This document shows positions 54,901 to 64,000 of a stretch of DNA of 64,000 nucleotides, one piece after another; the stretch's first letter is position 1; the number at the start of each line of letters is the position of its first letter. Both the position numbers and the translations under genes were made by a program. The notes beneath the pieces were generated by a model, which was given only the letters and a program-made list of their open reading frames with translations, did not search any database and had not been told where the DNA came from. Source of the DNA: Meandrina meandrites (lineage: Eukaryota; Cnidaria; Anthozoa; Scleractinia; Meandrinidae); assembly GCA_963693305.1 (NCBI GenBank), contig OY855908.1, positions 39,044,305 through 39,108,304 of the forward strand, in the 5' to 3' direction.

Positions 54901-57614
54901 TTAAAATGGAAGCTGTTGGCTCTCTTGATTGCCGGCTAATGGTTCTTGGAACCAACAAGGACATATTTCCTGTGGTGTAGAATGTTGCCCCAAAACTTGG
55001 ACTTGATCATGAGATACTGGCAGAAAATAAGGAGATGCCACAAGCTCACCAGAATTAAGATGTTCTCTCCGCCCGCGGTACCGTCGCTTCTTGAACCAGT
55101 TCTGAAGATTCAAGAATATGAAATGCCTGAAAGGGGGATTAAAATCACCCCCTTGCAAGAGGGAATTAAACTGTAAGGAATGTAGCGTACTATGAAATTA
55201 ATTGCTAGGTTGTTCACAAAACTGTTTTTAGTTTCGCGAGAATATTCAATATCAAGTCTTTTTCAAACTCTGGGATCCGGAGAGAGGAGTGTTAGAAATG
55301 CTTAATTAGTAGGTGTTGTTTTCTATAGTTTGCACATTTTTTCGTTTCACGTGGCCTTTTTATGTCAGTCCCGTATGCTAATTTTAGTCAGTTTTTTAGT
55401 TTTTCCTTGTCGCGTGCTAGTGGAGTTACGTGGTAGTTTTTGAGTTCAGTGGCTAAGAAATACCGTTTCAGAACCGAGTTCTGGCTGACATTATGTTACG
55501 TGGAGAAATGGTTGAGCAAGGATTACGGTTTTTGAGTGCTCATGAGATTAGCTAAGAACTTCGCGTTCACCGGTATGTTTGATGTCATATAGCGATCGGC
55601 TATAAGGAGTTTTAGATCGGCCTGGGGCCGGGTATAATTATTCTTTGTCTACCCCGGTGGGGTAATATGACGGGGCCTTGACAGTACAAATTAGTATTCT
55701 GCATCGGGTTTTAATTGTATCATCAATGCAAGTCTGAGTTGCTTATGGACCAAAGTAAATACCTTGTCTACCTACAATTTCAACTTGTTTATGATTAACT
55801 TTTGTTCAAAAAATAATTAATGCCCCGGGAGAAGGATGTGAGCATTCTGGGAATTGTCTAATGCAGTAAGTTTTACAAACTTTTTACTGAAAGACATTTG
55901 GCCAGCGGCTTACCAGCAAAGTTTGATTCCCAAGTCCGATACTGTAAGCCAGTTGAGCCCGCGCTGCTTGTGAAGGATATGGATTATATTGAAATGCGTA
56001 CTCCAGTTGAAGCTTCTGGTACAAAGATATCTTTGTACGCATTGCAGCCCGCTTTGCTGGCCGGACATTGCAATTTTTCAACTCGTTCTTGTCCGTCGCA
56101 GCAGAACCATTCGCTTGTTGAGTGTTGGCATAAGCTGTCCCTGCATGATAAGAAACAAAGCCAGGACGTTTAAGTATCGTTTATGGAAATAAATGGCCGC
56201 TATATATATATAACAGTAATCGAAAATTAAAAGAATGTCAGTGTAACAATTATTTATCCGGATTCTGTAGCCTGAGGCGGCGGAAAGTGAAGTAGTTGAG
56301 TAAGAATGTAGGTTATGAGAGAGAGAAACGGAATTATTGCCCGGGTTATACGGGAATAACGGAATTATAGCCCAAGTTCAGTTATACAGAAATAACCAGG
56401 CCGAATAGCTACAGTCATGTTTGAAATTGAACCTTTTTCCAATGCAAAATTGAAAGTTCAAAGTGTCGCACAATGTCAACAATTTTCAACAGATAAATTC
56501 ATGTCGTTTCCAGTTTTAACGTCGACGTAGGGAATTTAGTGCTGATAGAAGTGTTGATTCCAAAATTTTCTACGAGATTCTCTTTACAATTTTTTAAAGG
56601 AGCTTTACTTTGTGATACTTAAACTTTTAGTAGCTGCTCGTTCATCCCTCGCAGGAACTCTCAGCATGAATAACAAGCCTGTTTTTCACAGTCGGAAAAG
56701 CAAAAAAGCTGATTGGCTGCGAAAGAGAAGACGAGTTTACGTCACAAGGAAGCCAATTTGGACGGTATTACATTCACAGAACTGGTTCAAACTTGGACAG
56801 ATATCTTTTCACATGCAAATCAGGTTGATATGGTTCCTCTTGTAAATGTTTGGGTAGCCAATGTGTAAATTTGGAATCTTTTCTTTTCTTTTAATGGAAT
56901 AAGAGAAAACCTCTCAGACCAGATTGTAAATGCAGATAAATTTTATCGATTCGTTACACACAAAAGGAATTCACGATAACTTGAGTGTGGGTCAAAATCT
57001 TCTTGATCAAGGTTCTGGTCTCAAAGTCCAGACGTTGAAAAAAAAAAGGACTTAGGTATTTTAATTACACAAGAAGCTGCATTGAACTATAAATTAAGAG
57101 TTTTTATTAACTTGGTTGATAAAATAAAATTTTAGTTTTAACAGCGTTCTGTGTGCGAAGATGTCTCCCTCTTAGTTCCTTGCTCCCGGGTTTGGGATAG
57201 TGCGAAAATGTATTAGCGTAAAAATCGTTTTTTGTATTACAGACATGTTGGGCAGACAAACTTGAGTTCAGTTTTGAATTCAGTTTTGGGTCACTATACT
57301 ATTTCGGTGTCCAGTTTGCTCGTACTTTTGTTTTGCCAGGAAATTTGAATTAATAATTTTCCTTTCGTTACAGGTTATTTTGGGAGAATGAACTGAAGGT
57401 AAATGAGCGCCGGTGAATTTAAGGTTCTGTTTTCCGCACGCTGCGGGCATAGCAGCCGTGTCATTGTAACTAACTTACCGAGGATTTGTCCAATGCTTTG
57501 TTCCAGTTCATTGTTAAAACTGGCCAGGCTATCATGGTCTTCCACAACACCTGGTTCGAGCTCTACCATGGGCTCCTTCAAAAAAGGGTAGAATGAGAAT
57601 CTGGGGCCGTCCAT
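54901..57614 (-). CDS. Divergent homeobox protein lacking Asn51 (3 exons, 187 aa)
   Basis: Minus-strand exons 57614-57479, 56140-55914 and 55101-54901; phases (1, then 0) match and each junction has good consensus (CTCG|GTAAGT, CATGCAG|GGACAG, TTGCTG|GTAAGC, TCTTCAG|AACTGG). The middle and last exons together encode a homeodomain that aligns without gaps to the canonical fold: RTKISLYQKLQLEYAF (helix 1 with Leu16 and Phe20), NPYPSQAARAQLAYSIGL (helix 2), and NWFKKRRYR (helix 3 with Trp48, Phe49, Arg53). Position 50 is Lys, and position 51 is Lys in place of the nearly invariant Asn. The splice site falls just before Trp48. The N-terminus (1-46) is acidic; the C-terminal tail is short. It is presumably a nuclear DNA-binding protein with altered specificity. 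No known class can be assigned. Confidence 0.85.
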
Positions 57615-58499
57615 TATTTTTCTATTTTGCTTTGCCTGACCGCGGAGAAAAGGGAGACAAACATAAACGCCGACAGACGAAAATGGTAATTACTGTCTAC
57701 TAAAGTTGCAAACAACTAATTTGGAACCAGTCTCTTCAACTATTAAGACTGGCCGACGAGTGTGGATGGAGCTGGGGAGACTTGTTAACACACACAAAGA
57801 AGCACCATCGTTTTAACAATGGGTGTTATATTAGGAACTGCAGATCGAACTTTCGTTTAAACCCATTTTAAATAAAAGAGGAAATCAATCTGTGGTAATT
57901 CCAATGAACCAAGCAAGCTGATTTTCGCAGAAAAAAGTACCTCGCAATACTATACAAGTGTACAACGGCTCGTCAAAAGTGTTGGCGGTACGACTATCAC
58001 ATTTATTCCTTTACGCAACCACTGCAGCCATTTTTAAAACGCTAAATTCTCTAAAATTGTAAGCTTCATGCTTCCTATCTTCTTGCCAGAAATAGTTCAA
58101 AGTGCAAAGGTTTTTGTTCAGAGGAAAAATATCAGACAATCGATCATTTGGCGTTTATAAGTGAACCACACAAACATTCTTCACGCTGCCAGTGGCTTGA
58201 GTGGGTGATCTTCAGTTTAAAGTGCCAAATCTTCACGTGTTGTTTACAAAGACTTACGTAGAGTGAACAAAAATGTTTAAATTGCATCTTCTCGTTAGCG
58301 CGATTCCCTTGTAACGGATATTTTTACTTTTACATTGCTTGTAAAATAAGTCAGTAATTAACCAATCGGGTGTAAGAATTGATGTGAGAGAATGTGACAA
58401 AATGGTGTGAGAATTTTGTATAAGACACCAGACTCCACTCACGCATCGATAAGTATTTCGTGGCCGTTAATCAGCGAGAAGCTAAGGAAGATATTTTCC
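57615..58499. other. Divergent intergenic region between the homeobox and RING-NHL genes
   Basis: 885 bases separating two head-to-head genes. No coding content. The frame of the RING protein is open 31 codons further upstream to 58407, but the next Met (58500) matches the start of the RING family better. Confidence 0.55.
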
Positions 58500-60122
58500 A
58501 TGTCGTCCTCTCTGTTCAACGACGCACTGCTGGACGAATTGTCTTGCCCGGTCTGTTTCGAAGATTTCAAGGAACCCAAATGTCTTCCAAATTGTGCCCA
58601 TAACATTTGCAAAGGCTGCTTAGAGGACATCATCAAAGCGCGACCCTGCAACCGAAGACACATCAATTGCCCTATCTGCCGAGGAAATGTTCCTATTCCG
58701 CGTCAAGGAATATCTGCAATACCAACCAATACTATGATCAAACGATTGCTGGAGAAAGCTTCCGTCCCCCGAGCTGAGAAAGAAATTATGAAAGCTTTGG
58801 AGAGAAGCAAAGAAAGGATGGAGACATTGCGAAAATCTCAGAAGTCTGGTCAGAACTTTGCCGTTGATGATGTTGAAGCCAAAGGCGAAGCTTTGAAGCG
58901 CATCATCAATGACAAGGCAAGTATGGTTACAAAGCTGATTAAGTCGCAAGAACAGCTCATGATTGCAAAAGTAAACGATTATGTGAAAAAGTATGTTGAC
59001 AAGGATCCTGTCAATGAAATTAGTCATTTGCTAAAAAGGTTGGAACTGTCCGTAAAACAGGCAGAAGAAGTGCTTAGCGAGCCAAACAACTCAAAGAAGG
59101 TGCAATCAAAAGAGGCAATTGTAAAGATGTTGGAAGCAAGCTGTCATTTTGAAGTGAAGCCCTCCAAAGGTTCTCGCGCTTTCGACTTGGATTTCTTCCC
59201 AAACGAAGACCTCGAGGAGCGGCTGAAGAAGGAATGGTTTGGAAAGGTGGCAAAGGAAAGCGAAGAAAGTTTAGCGACAAAACATCAGGCTAAGGTGACT
59301 GTGGTGAAAACCATTACCGCTGACGACATTGGCGAAATATCCTTCAATCCATACACAATCGCGTTATCAGCTCAGAAGGGAGAAATGGCTGTCTTAGATG
59401 ACGAGTCCAACCGGGTTCACATTTTAACACAGAGCGGCAACTATCTGCGATCATTTGGCGTGAAATTTGGCGATTTGTACGACGTTGCCTTTTTGCATGA
59501 TAAATATCTTGATGGTGTTATTGTCGTGAATCGCTCACACAACCGCCTTTTGGCTTACCACCGGCTGAATGGAAGGTTTTCTCCGATGTTTTATTCAAGT
59601 ATGTGCCAGAGTATCCATTCCCAGTTTTCAAAAGTGAACTTTTCAAGTGTATCCACCACACCTGACAGCCAACATATCATTGTTACTTCTGAGGCGCTGG
59701 ATGAGAGCTGTGTTGCAGTTATCGATGTCCACGCCAGCCAACAAAAGAGCAATCTTTTTTTTGGAAAGGGACACCTCCTTTGTCCCAGAAAGGCACTTTA
59801 CTACAACAAAGAGTTCTTTGTTTGCGATCGAGATGATGGAGTTGTCAAAGTTTTTGACGCAAAAGGCGCATATCAGCGTGAAATTGGCGAGGATCTAGAA
59901 TGCCCTCGAGGAATAGCTATTGACGGGAGCACAGGAAATATCTTGATCGCAGATCCAGGAACTGATTGCGTTCATGCTTTTAATACCTGCGATGGCGCAT
60001 TTGTTGGAAAGATAGTTTTGGATGAAGCACCTGTCAGCATCGGAATAAACAGTGACGGGCATGCAGTGGTTTGCTGTCAGGACACTTTGCCTTGTTTACA
60101 AATCCTGTCTTACAGGTTTTGA
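58500..60122 (+). CDS. RING-coiled-coil-NHL protein, likely E3 ubiquitin ligase (single exon, 540 aa)
   Basis: Residues 16-60 form a C3HC4 RING finger: C16, C19, C32, H34, C37, C40, C57, C60. No B-box follows. Residues about 95-215 are charged and helical (coiled coil). From about 300 to 540 there are beta-propeller repeats of NHL type (for example ECPRGIAIDGSTGNILIAD, KYLDGVIVVN, KEFFVCDRDDGVVKVFD). The organisation resembles TRIM2/3/32 without B-boxes, or an extended malin (NHLRC1). It should transfer ubiquitin to substrates held by the propeller, in the cytoplasm. I chose the Met at 58500 because the 31 residues before it are not family-like. The gene is intronless while most neighbours are split, which hints at retroposition or a lineage-specific expansion. 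AATAAA lies at 60436. Confidence 0.9.
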   Translation: MSSSLFNDALLDELSCPVCFEDFKEPKCLPNCAHNICKGCLEDIIKARPCNRRHINCPICRGNVPIPRQGISAIPTNTMIKRLLEKASVPRAEKEIMKALERSKERMETLRKSQKSGQNFAVDDVEAKGEALKRIINDKASMVTKLIKSQEQLMIAKVNDYVKKYVDKDPVNEISHLLKRLELSVKQAEEVLSEPNNSKKVQSKEAIVKMLEASCHFEVKPSKGSRAFDLDFFPNEDLEERLKKEWFGKVAKESEESLATKHQAKVTVVKTITADDIGEISFNPYTIALSAQKGEMAVLDDESNRVHILTQSGNYLRSFGVKFGDLYDVAFLHDKYLDGVIVVNRSHNRLLAYHRLNGRFSPMFYSSMCQSIHSQFSKVNFSSVSTTPDSQHIIVTSEALDESCVAVIDVHASQQKSNLFFGKGHLLCPRKALYYNKEFFVCDRDDGVVKVFDAKGAYQREIGEDLECPRGIAIDGSTGNILIADPGTDCVHAFNTCDGAFVGKIVLDEAPVSIGINSDGHAVVCCQDTLPCLQILSYRF

Positions 60123-60291
60123 TTAATTAATGACGAGTGTGTAATACAGACAATAGAAGAACTCAATTAATTGTATTATCTGCGACAACATTTGTACGAG
60201 CTGATGTAGTCAGTATAATTCTGTCAGCTTTCTGTTGTTTCAGTTTTCAATTTTGTGTTTTGGGTGTGTTTCGTAATAGAGTGGAGGAGAT

Positions 60292-60292
60292 C

Positions 60293-60376
<84 letters not shown>
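60292..60376. repeat. (AAT)n microsatellite
   Basis: About 28 AAT units with one TGATAAT interruption, in the 3' flank of the RING-NHL gene. Asn and Ile homopolymer frames over it are artefacts. Confidence 0.95.
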
Positions 60377-60435
60377 TTTATCAGATTTTAGTGTCAAATG
60401 TATTTACTTGTACAGAATGAGACAAGAAACTAACT

Positions 60436-60441
60436 AATAAA
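60436..60441 (+). terminator. Polyadenylation signal of the RING-NHL gene
   Basis: AATAAA about 315 bases after the stop codon. Confidence 0.5.
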
Positions 60442-60790
60442 TAAGTTAGCACTAACCATTTTATTAAGATGTTATTTCAAGATGATTTTGTATACGACAC
60501 TGACAGTTTTGATATTTTTGGGGATTTGCCCGTATTTTTCTCGGTGAGTTGTTCTCTATAATCGATGTATCCAAGAGTTGTATCCCATTTGAAAACGTTT
60601 GAGGCAATTTCAAGCTTGGGGCTAATTTATGATTTCGATGGCTGCTTGTCTTATCTTGAAGGCAGTAAAATAGTTTAAAAGACTATTAGTTGATAAAATA
60701 AATTTATCCAGTATTGGCTGATTTGTAGTTGGAAGTGAACCTTTCGATCGATAGACGACCCCATACACGGATCGATCAGACTGATTTACC

Positions 60791-60966
60791 TAGACTAATA
60801 GCAGCCCCTATTTTTTTGCAGTCCGTCGAGCGTGAAGCGAAAAAAAAAAATGACCGCGCGGAAATTGGGGACAGTCAAACAATTTTCGCGAAAATTTTCG
60901 CGCGGTCATTTTTTTTTCGCTTCACGCTCGACGGACTGCGAAAAAATAGGGGCTGCTTGTAGTCTA
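60791..60966. mobile_element. Near-perfect hairpin element
   Basis: The left arm (GCAGCCCCTATTTTTTTGCA...GAGCGTGAAGCG) and right arm (CGCTTCACGCTCGACGGACT...AGGGGCTGC) are inverse over about 75 bases, with the centre around GCGAAAATTTTCGC. Ends are TAGACTA/TAGTCTA. It abuts a related unit at 60966. Confidence 0.85.
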
Positions 60967-61080
60967 GATTCACCTGAACTACGAGCAATCCGGCTCAAGC
61001 GTGAAGCGAAAAATCCCTCTTTCTTTTCGTTTTATACTCTATGGACTAAAAAAAAAAAAGAGGGACTGCTTGTGGTCTAG
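60966..61080. repeat. Second, diverged hairpin of the same family
   Basis: AACTACGAGCAATCC...GCGTGAAGCGAAAAATCCCTC at the left against AAGAGGGACTGCTTGTGGTCTAG at the right. It shares GCGTGAAGCGAAAA and the CTACGAGCA terminus with the neighbouring element and with 19953-20060. Confidence 0.7.
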
Positions 61081-61269
61081 CTGGGTCGAGATTTTCTTAC
61101 GTTTCAATTTATCCTTCACACGTCCGCGCCACCCGCGCGAAAAAGATCGATTGGTGTAGTCTTCATGAGGCATACTTGAAGCAGTGTTCGAAATATCAGC
61201 GGCAATATCAAAATGGCGGTTTACTGAAACGAGGAGGTAGCGTGGCGAGGGTGAAAACAAAACAGTTTC
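61081..61269 (+). promoter_or_regulatory. TRNT1 promoter region
   Basis: CAAAATGGCGG (61209-61219) is a YY1-like initiator about 50 bases before the first ATG. No TATA box. The hairpin elements lie directly upstream. Confidence 0.5.
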
Positions 61270-63631
61270 ATGGTTGTTAAAACGATATACCCTCTACGAT
61301 TTCTGTTAGAAACAATAAGTCCAAAGCAATCGCCATTCATTACGCGGCACATCTTGCAGCCATTTCGTGGGAATATGTCTAACAGTGCGGTTGAAAAACT
61401 GGACTCGCCCGAATTCAAAAGTGTTCTGACTCCAGAACTGTTTACTGTTGCAGCCCCGTTCCAAGAACACGGATTTGACATCAGAATAGTTGGAGGGGCT
61501 GTGCGTGATATCCTTCTGGGTATACAACCAAAAGATGTAGACATTGGTACAAATGCTACTCCACAGGAAATGATTGAATTGTTCCAAAAGCACAAGATCC
61601 ACTACATAGAGACAGGCTTGCAACACGGAACACTCACGGCACATGTCAACAAACGAGATTTCGAAGTGACAACTTTGCGCATTGACACTGAAACTGATGG
61701 TAGACATGCTAAAGTGCAATTTACTCATGACTGGAAGCTAGATGCAGAAAGGCGAGATCTTACGTTTAACGCCATGAGTGTGGGACTAGACGGAAGTTTG
61801 TACGATTATTTTGGTGGACGAAAAGATTTATTCGAACGTCGCGTGAGATTTGTGGGTGATCCAAGGTTGCGGATACAAGAGGATTACTTACGAATTCTGA
61901 GATATTTTCGTTTCTATGGGAGAATTGCTTTGGAAGCAGACAATCACGACCAAACAACTTTGAATGTTATTCAAGAATGCTCTGATGGATTGAGAAAGAT
62001 TGCTGTGGAACGAATTTGGATGGAAGTCTCAAAAATCCTGACTGGAAATCACACACCAAATCTTTTACGGCGAATGTATGGGTTGAATGTTTCTCAGTGC
62101 ATTGGTGAGTGATGGATTTCATGTCAAATTCAAGTTATGAAAGTCAGTGAGTTATGCATCAGTCAATTCCAGCAGTGCCCATCCCCCCCCCCCGGGCTAA
62201 CCCCCGGGCATTAGCATTTTTTTAAAAAAAATTGGCAAATTCCCCGGGGTAGGGATGAAGGAACCAGGCAAATGCCCTGCCCCCGGGTTGATTGTTTGCA
62301 ATCTCTCGACAGGTGATATAGAAATATAATACAAGTTGTTGCTTCTTAGCAATGAAAAATATCTAAAATTGAGAAAATATACCTTTAAAAACATCCATGA
62401 TCTTCTCTAGTCCTTGATGGACTAGCTAATCTGAAACGTAGTCCGCGTCTTGGCCAATAAACGCCTCCATCACGAATACGCGACTCACTCCACTGTTTCA
62501 AAACCACGTGTCAAATACCTGGGGGTCGTCCCGAGGTATGCAAATGCCCCACCCTCAGGACTGGCAACATTAGGAAATGCCCCTCGGTTGCCCGGGGGGG
62601 GGGGGGGGGGGATGGGCACTGCTGGAATTGACTGATGCAATTACTATATGATTATGAAGTGTCACCTAACCTGCAAGGAGGCTCGCATTTTGAAATGCAC
62701 AAGAATGAGTTAGCAAGCAAAGAGAGCTGGCAAAGAGAAGTCTGGGGTGGAAGTGCAAAGAAAGTGAGCCTGCTTTGATCTCTCTCAACACTGCTGTGAA
62801 ACTACATACTTTGACTAAAATTAATTGGCTTATCAGTGCAGCCTCACCTTTCTTGTGTCTTACTGACTTGCTTCATTTACTGACTCATTCTTGCAGTTTT
62901 GCCAAAAAGTGAGCCTGCTTAAAGGCTAATGTACAACTATGCGAGCCCTCCCAGGTTAATTGGGAGTCTCCCAGGTACAGACCATATCTTTTGGTCTCCT
63001 AGACAAGTTATTCAATTTTTATGGTTGAATTGACAGAACCTTTTTCTAATGAATCAATAAAAGGTTAACCTTTAGATCTTCTCTCTTGAGATATTCTGCT
63101 AATTTAATTTCAGGCCTTCCTGAATATTCTGAAGAACGCATGCAGGAGTTAACCAGAGCTTGGAATGAACACAAGATCCATGCACTCCAACCTGAAACTC
63201 TGTTGTGTTCTCTTGTCAAGACTGCAGAGCAAGCTGAAGAGCTAGCTAAACGATGGAAGCTTTCTAATGCTGAAAAAGCCTTGGGGAAATTTACAACAGA
63301 GCACAGAGGTCCCAAATCCCATGAGCATGTTCTCAAGCCATATCAGGATATGATAGTCTCAGCACCTAATGCACAGGCAAAGAATCTAATAAAAAGCCAT
63401 GTAATAGAACTCTTGTATTATCAAGGAAGACATGATCATGCACAGGAAATTGAAGCTTGGTGCATTCCAGAGTTTCCTATCACAGGAGGACACTTAAAGA
63501 AGCTAGGAGTCAAGCCAGGGCCAGAGTTTGGAAGAATGCTTGGAAAACTTAAAGAAGTTTGGAAGGATAGTTATTTTACTGCTGGTGAAGCTGATTTATT
63601 AGATAAAGCTAAACTTTTCAAAGATGGCTAG
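61270..63631 (+). CDS. TRNT1: TRNT1, CCA tRNA nucleotidyltransferase (2 exons, 450 aa)
   Basis: Exons 61270-62104 and 63114-63631, junction in phase 1 (ATTG|GTGAGT ... TTTCAG|GCC). The enzyme adds the 3' CCA to tRNAs in cytosol and mitochondria. Class II nucleotidyltransferase motifs are intact: VGGAVRDILLG (about 75-85), KDVDIGT (the catalytic Asp pair), TTLRIDTETDGRHA, the base-flexing/template segment DAERRDLTFNAM, then YFGGRKDL and EDYLRILRYFRFYGRI. The C-terminal helical body includes LKPYQDMIV and IPEFPITGGHLKKLG. Human TRNT1 has 434 aa. The first Met starts a basic/hydrophobic leader (MVVKTIYPLRFLLE) typical of mitochondrial targeting. A second Met at residue 36 (MSNSAVEKLD, 61375) would give a cytosolic form, so both pools may come from one gene. 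Confidence 0.96.
62155..62639. mobile_element. MITE with C-run/G-run inverted termini in the TRNT1 intron
   Basis: TGCATCAGTCAATTCCAGCA followed by GTGCCCAT and a C-run on the left; a G-run, ATGGGCAC, then TGCTGGAATTGACTGATGCA on the right, perfectly inverse over about 35 bases. The interior repeats CCCCGGG-type motifs. No coding capacity; it occupies half of the intron. Confidence 0.85.
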
Positions 63632-64000
63632 ACTGTAATGTGCCCGGGGGGGGGGGGGGGGGGTACTCCCATATATGGGCTACATAGGTATGTGCCGCGG
63701 GATAGGGTATGGTTTTTGAGGTTCTCGGTCCTTAAATAGGGTATCGTTTTTGCTCCTTTTGGCATTGTGTTCCCGGTGTTATCCTTAGATAGGGTACCTA
63801 AATTCTATCAGCTAAAATAAATGCCCAACTAAACGTATCAATCGTCTGTTTAAACTATAAACTATCCGTTTACCTAGTAGCAAAGCAATTTTGTAAAGAT
63901 TTGTGTTTTGCCGTGTGCGGTTAGCCGTTATTTGGATCGTCACCCAACGCTTCTCCTCTCCTTGAATAGGGTGTCATTTTTCGGGTTTGGGCCTTAAAAA
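63632..64000. repeat. G-run-headed dispersed repeat at window end
   Basis: A G-tract (63643-63662) is followed by GTACTCCCATATATGGGCTA and several tandemly varied ATAGGGTATCGTTTTTG-like motifs (63702, 63737, 63967). It looks like one end of a dispersed repeat truncated by the window edge. It contains no gene and covers the TRNT1 3' UTR. Confidence 0.55.

Noticed and set aside
55898..56192. Plus-strand frames over the homeobox exon
   Set aside because: The minus-strand reading gives a gap-free homeodomain with splice sites; the plus-strand frames have no features.
58407..58499. 31-residue N-terminal extension of the RING-NHL protein
   Set aside because: Not RING-family-like; the Met at 58500 directly precedes the expected start of the RING finger.
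1..64000. CRISPR arrays, operons, bacterial promoters or Shine-Dalgarno sites
   Set aside because: The window is animal nuclear DNA; the tandem repeats seen are mini- and microsatellites without unique spacers.

Overview
The window is nuclear DNA of an animal, most likely an anthozoan cnidarian such as a stony coral. That placement is an inference from intron-dense conserved genes, many short A/T-rich introns, a large load of small inverted-repeat elements, a tRNA-derived SINE family, a tyrosine-recombinase retrotransposon and a Penelope-type fragment. I assembled the gene models by hand from open frames, GT-AG junctions, intron phases and recognisable protein families. Within each model the exon phases agree across all junctions.

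Layout. 3028-10873 (+): group A bHLH transcription factor, two exons around a 7.2 kb intron that holds a 1.4 kb inverted-repeat element and a 480-bp tandem duplication. 12454-13033: 259-bp tandem repeat carrying two tRNA-like genes. 13818-24542 (+): ATG9 autophagy scramblase, 24 coding exons, 697 aa, with an AT-AC (U12-type) second intron. 25621-30339 (+): Ngaro/DIRS-type retrotransposon with A1-ORFs-B1-A2-B2 split direct repeats and two in-frame stops. 31766-36825 (-): unrecognised 355-aa type I membrane protein, six exons. 37024-50599 (+): TYW4/LCMT2 wybutosine-synthesis enzyme, 20 exons, 711 aa, sharing a head-to-head promoter with the membrane protein; its intron 8 contains a single-exon class A GPCR on the other strand (42353-43297). 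50941-51544: a 604-bp Penelope-type unit encoding only a GIY-YIG domain. 53013-53402 (+): TATA-driven single-exon 129-aa orphan. 54901-57614 (-): three-exon divergent homeobox gene whose homeodomain lacks Asn51. 58500-60122 (+): single-exon RING-coiled-coil-NHL protein. 61270-63631 (+): CCA-adding enzyme TRNT1, two exons.

Functional relations. TYW4 and TRNT1 both act on tRNA (wybutosine at position 37 of tRNA-Phe; 3' CCA addition), but they lie 10 kb apart with other genes between, so I see no operon-like link. ATG9 is a core autophagy gene. The bHLH, homeobox and GPCR genes are probably developmental or signalling genes. The rest is introns and intergenic DNA filled with MITE-like palindromes, SINEs, micro- and minisatellites.

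Main candidates for a second look: the AT-AC intron of ATG9, the Asn51-lacking homeodomain, a nine-copy minisatellite grown from a 5' splice site, the GIY-YIG mini-element with 93-bp inverted arms, the Ngaro-like element, and the tandem tRNA-like genes with a GGT anticodon and C33.
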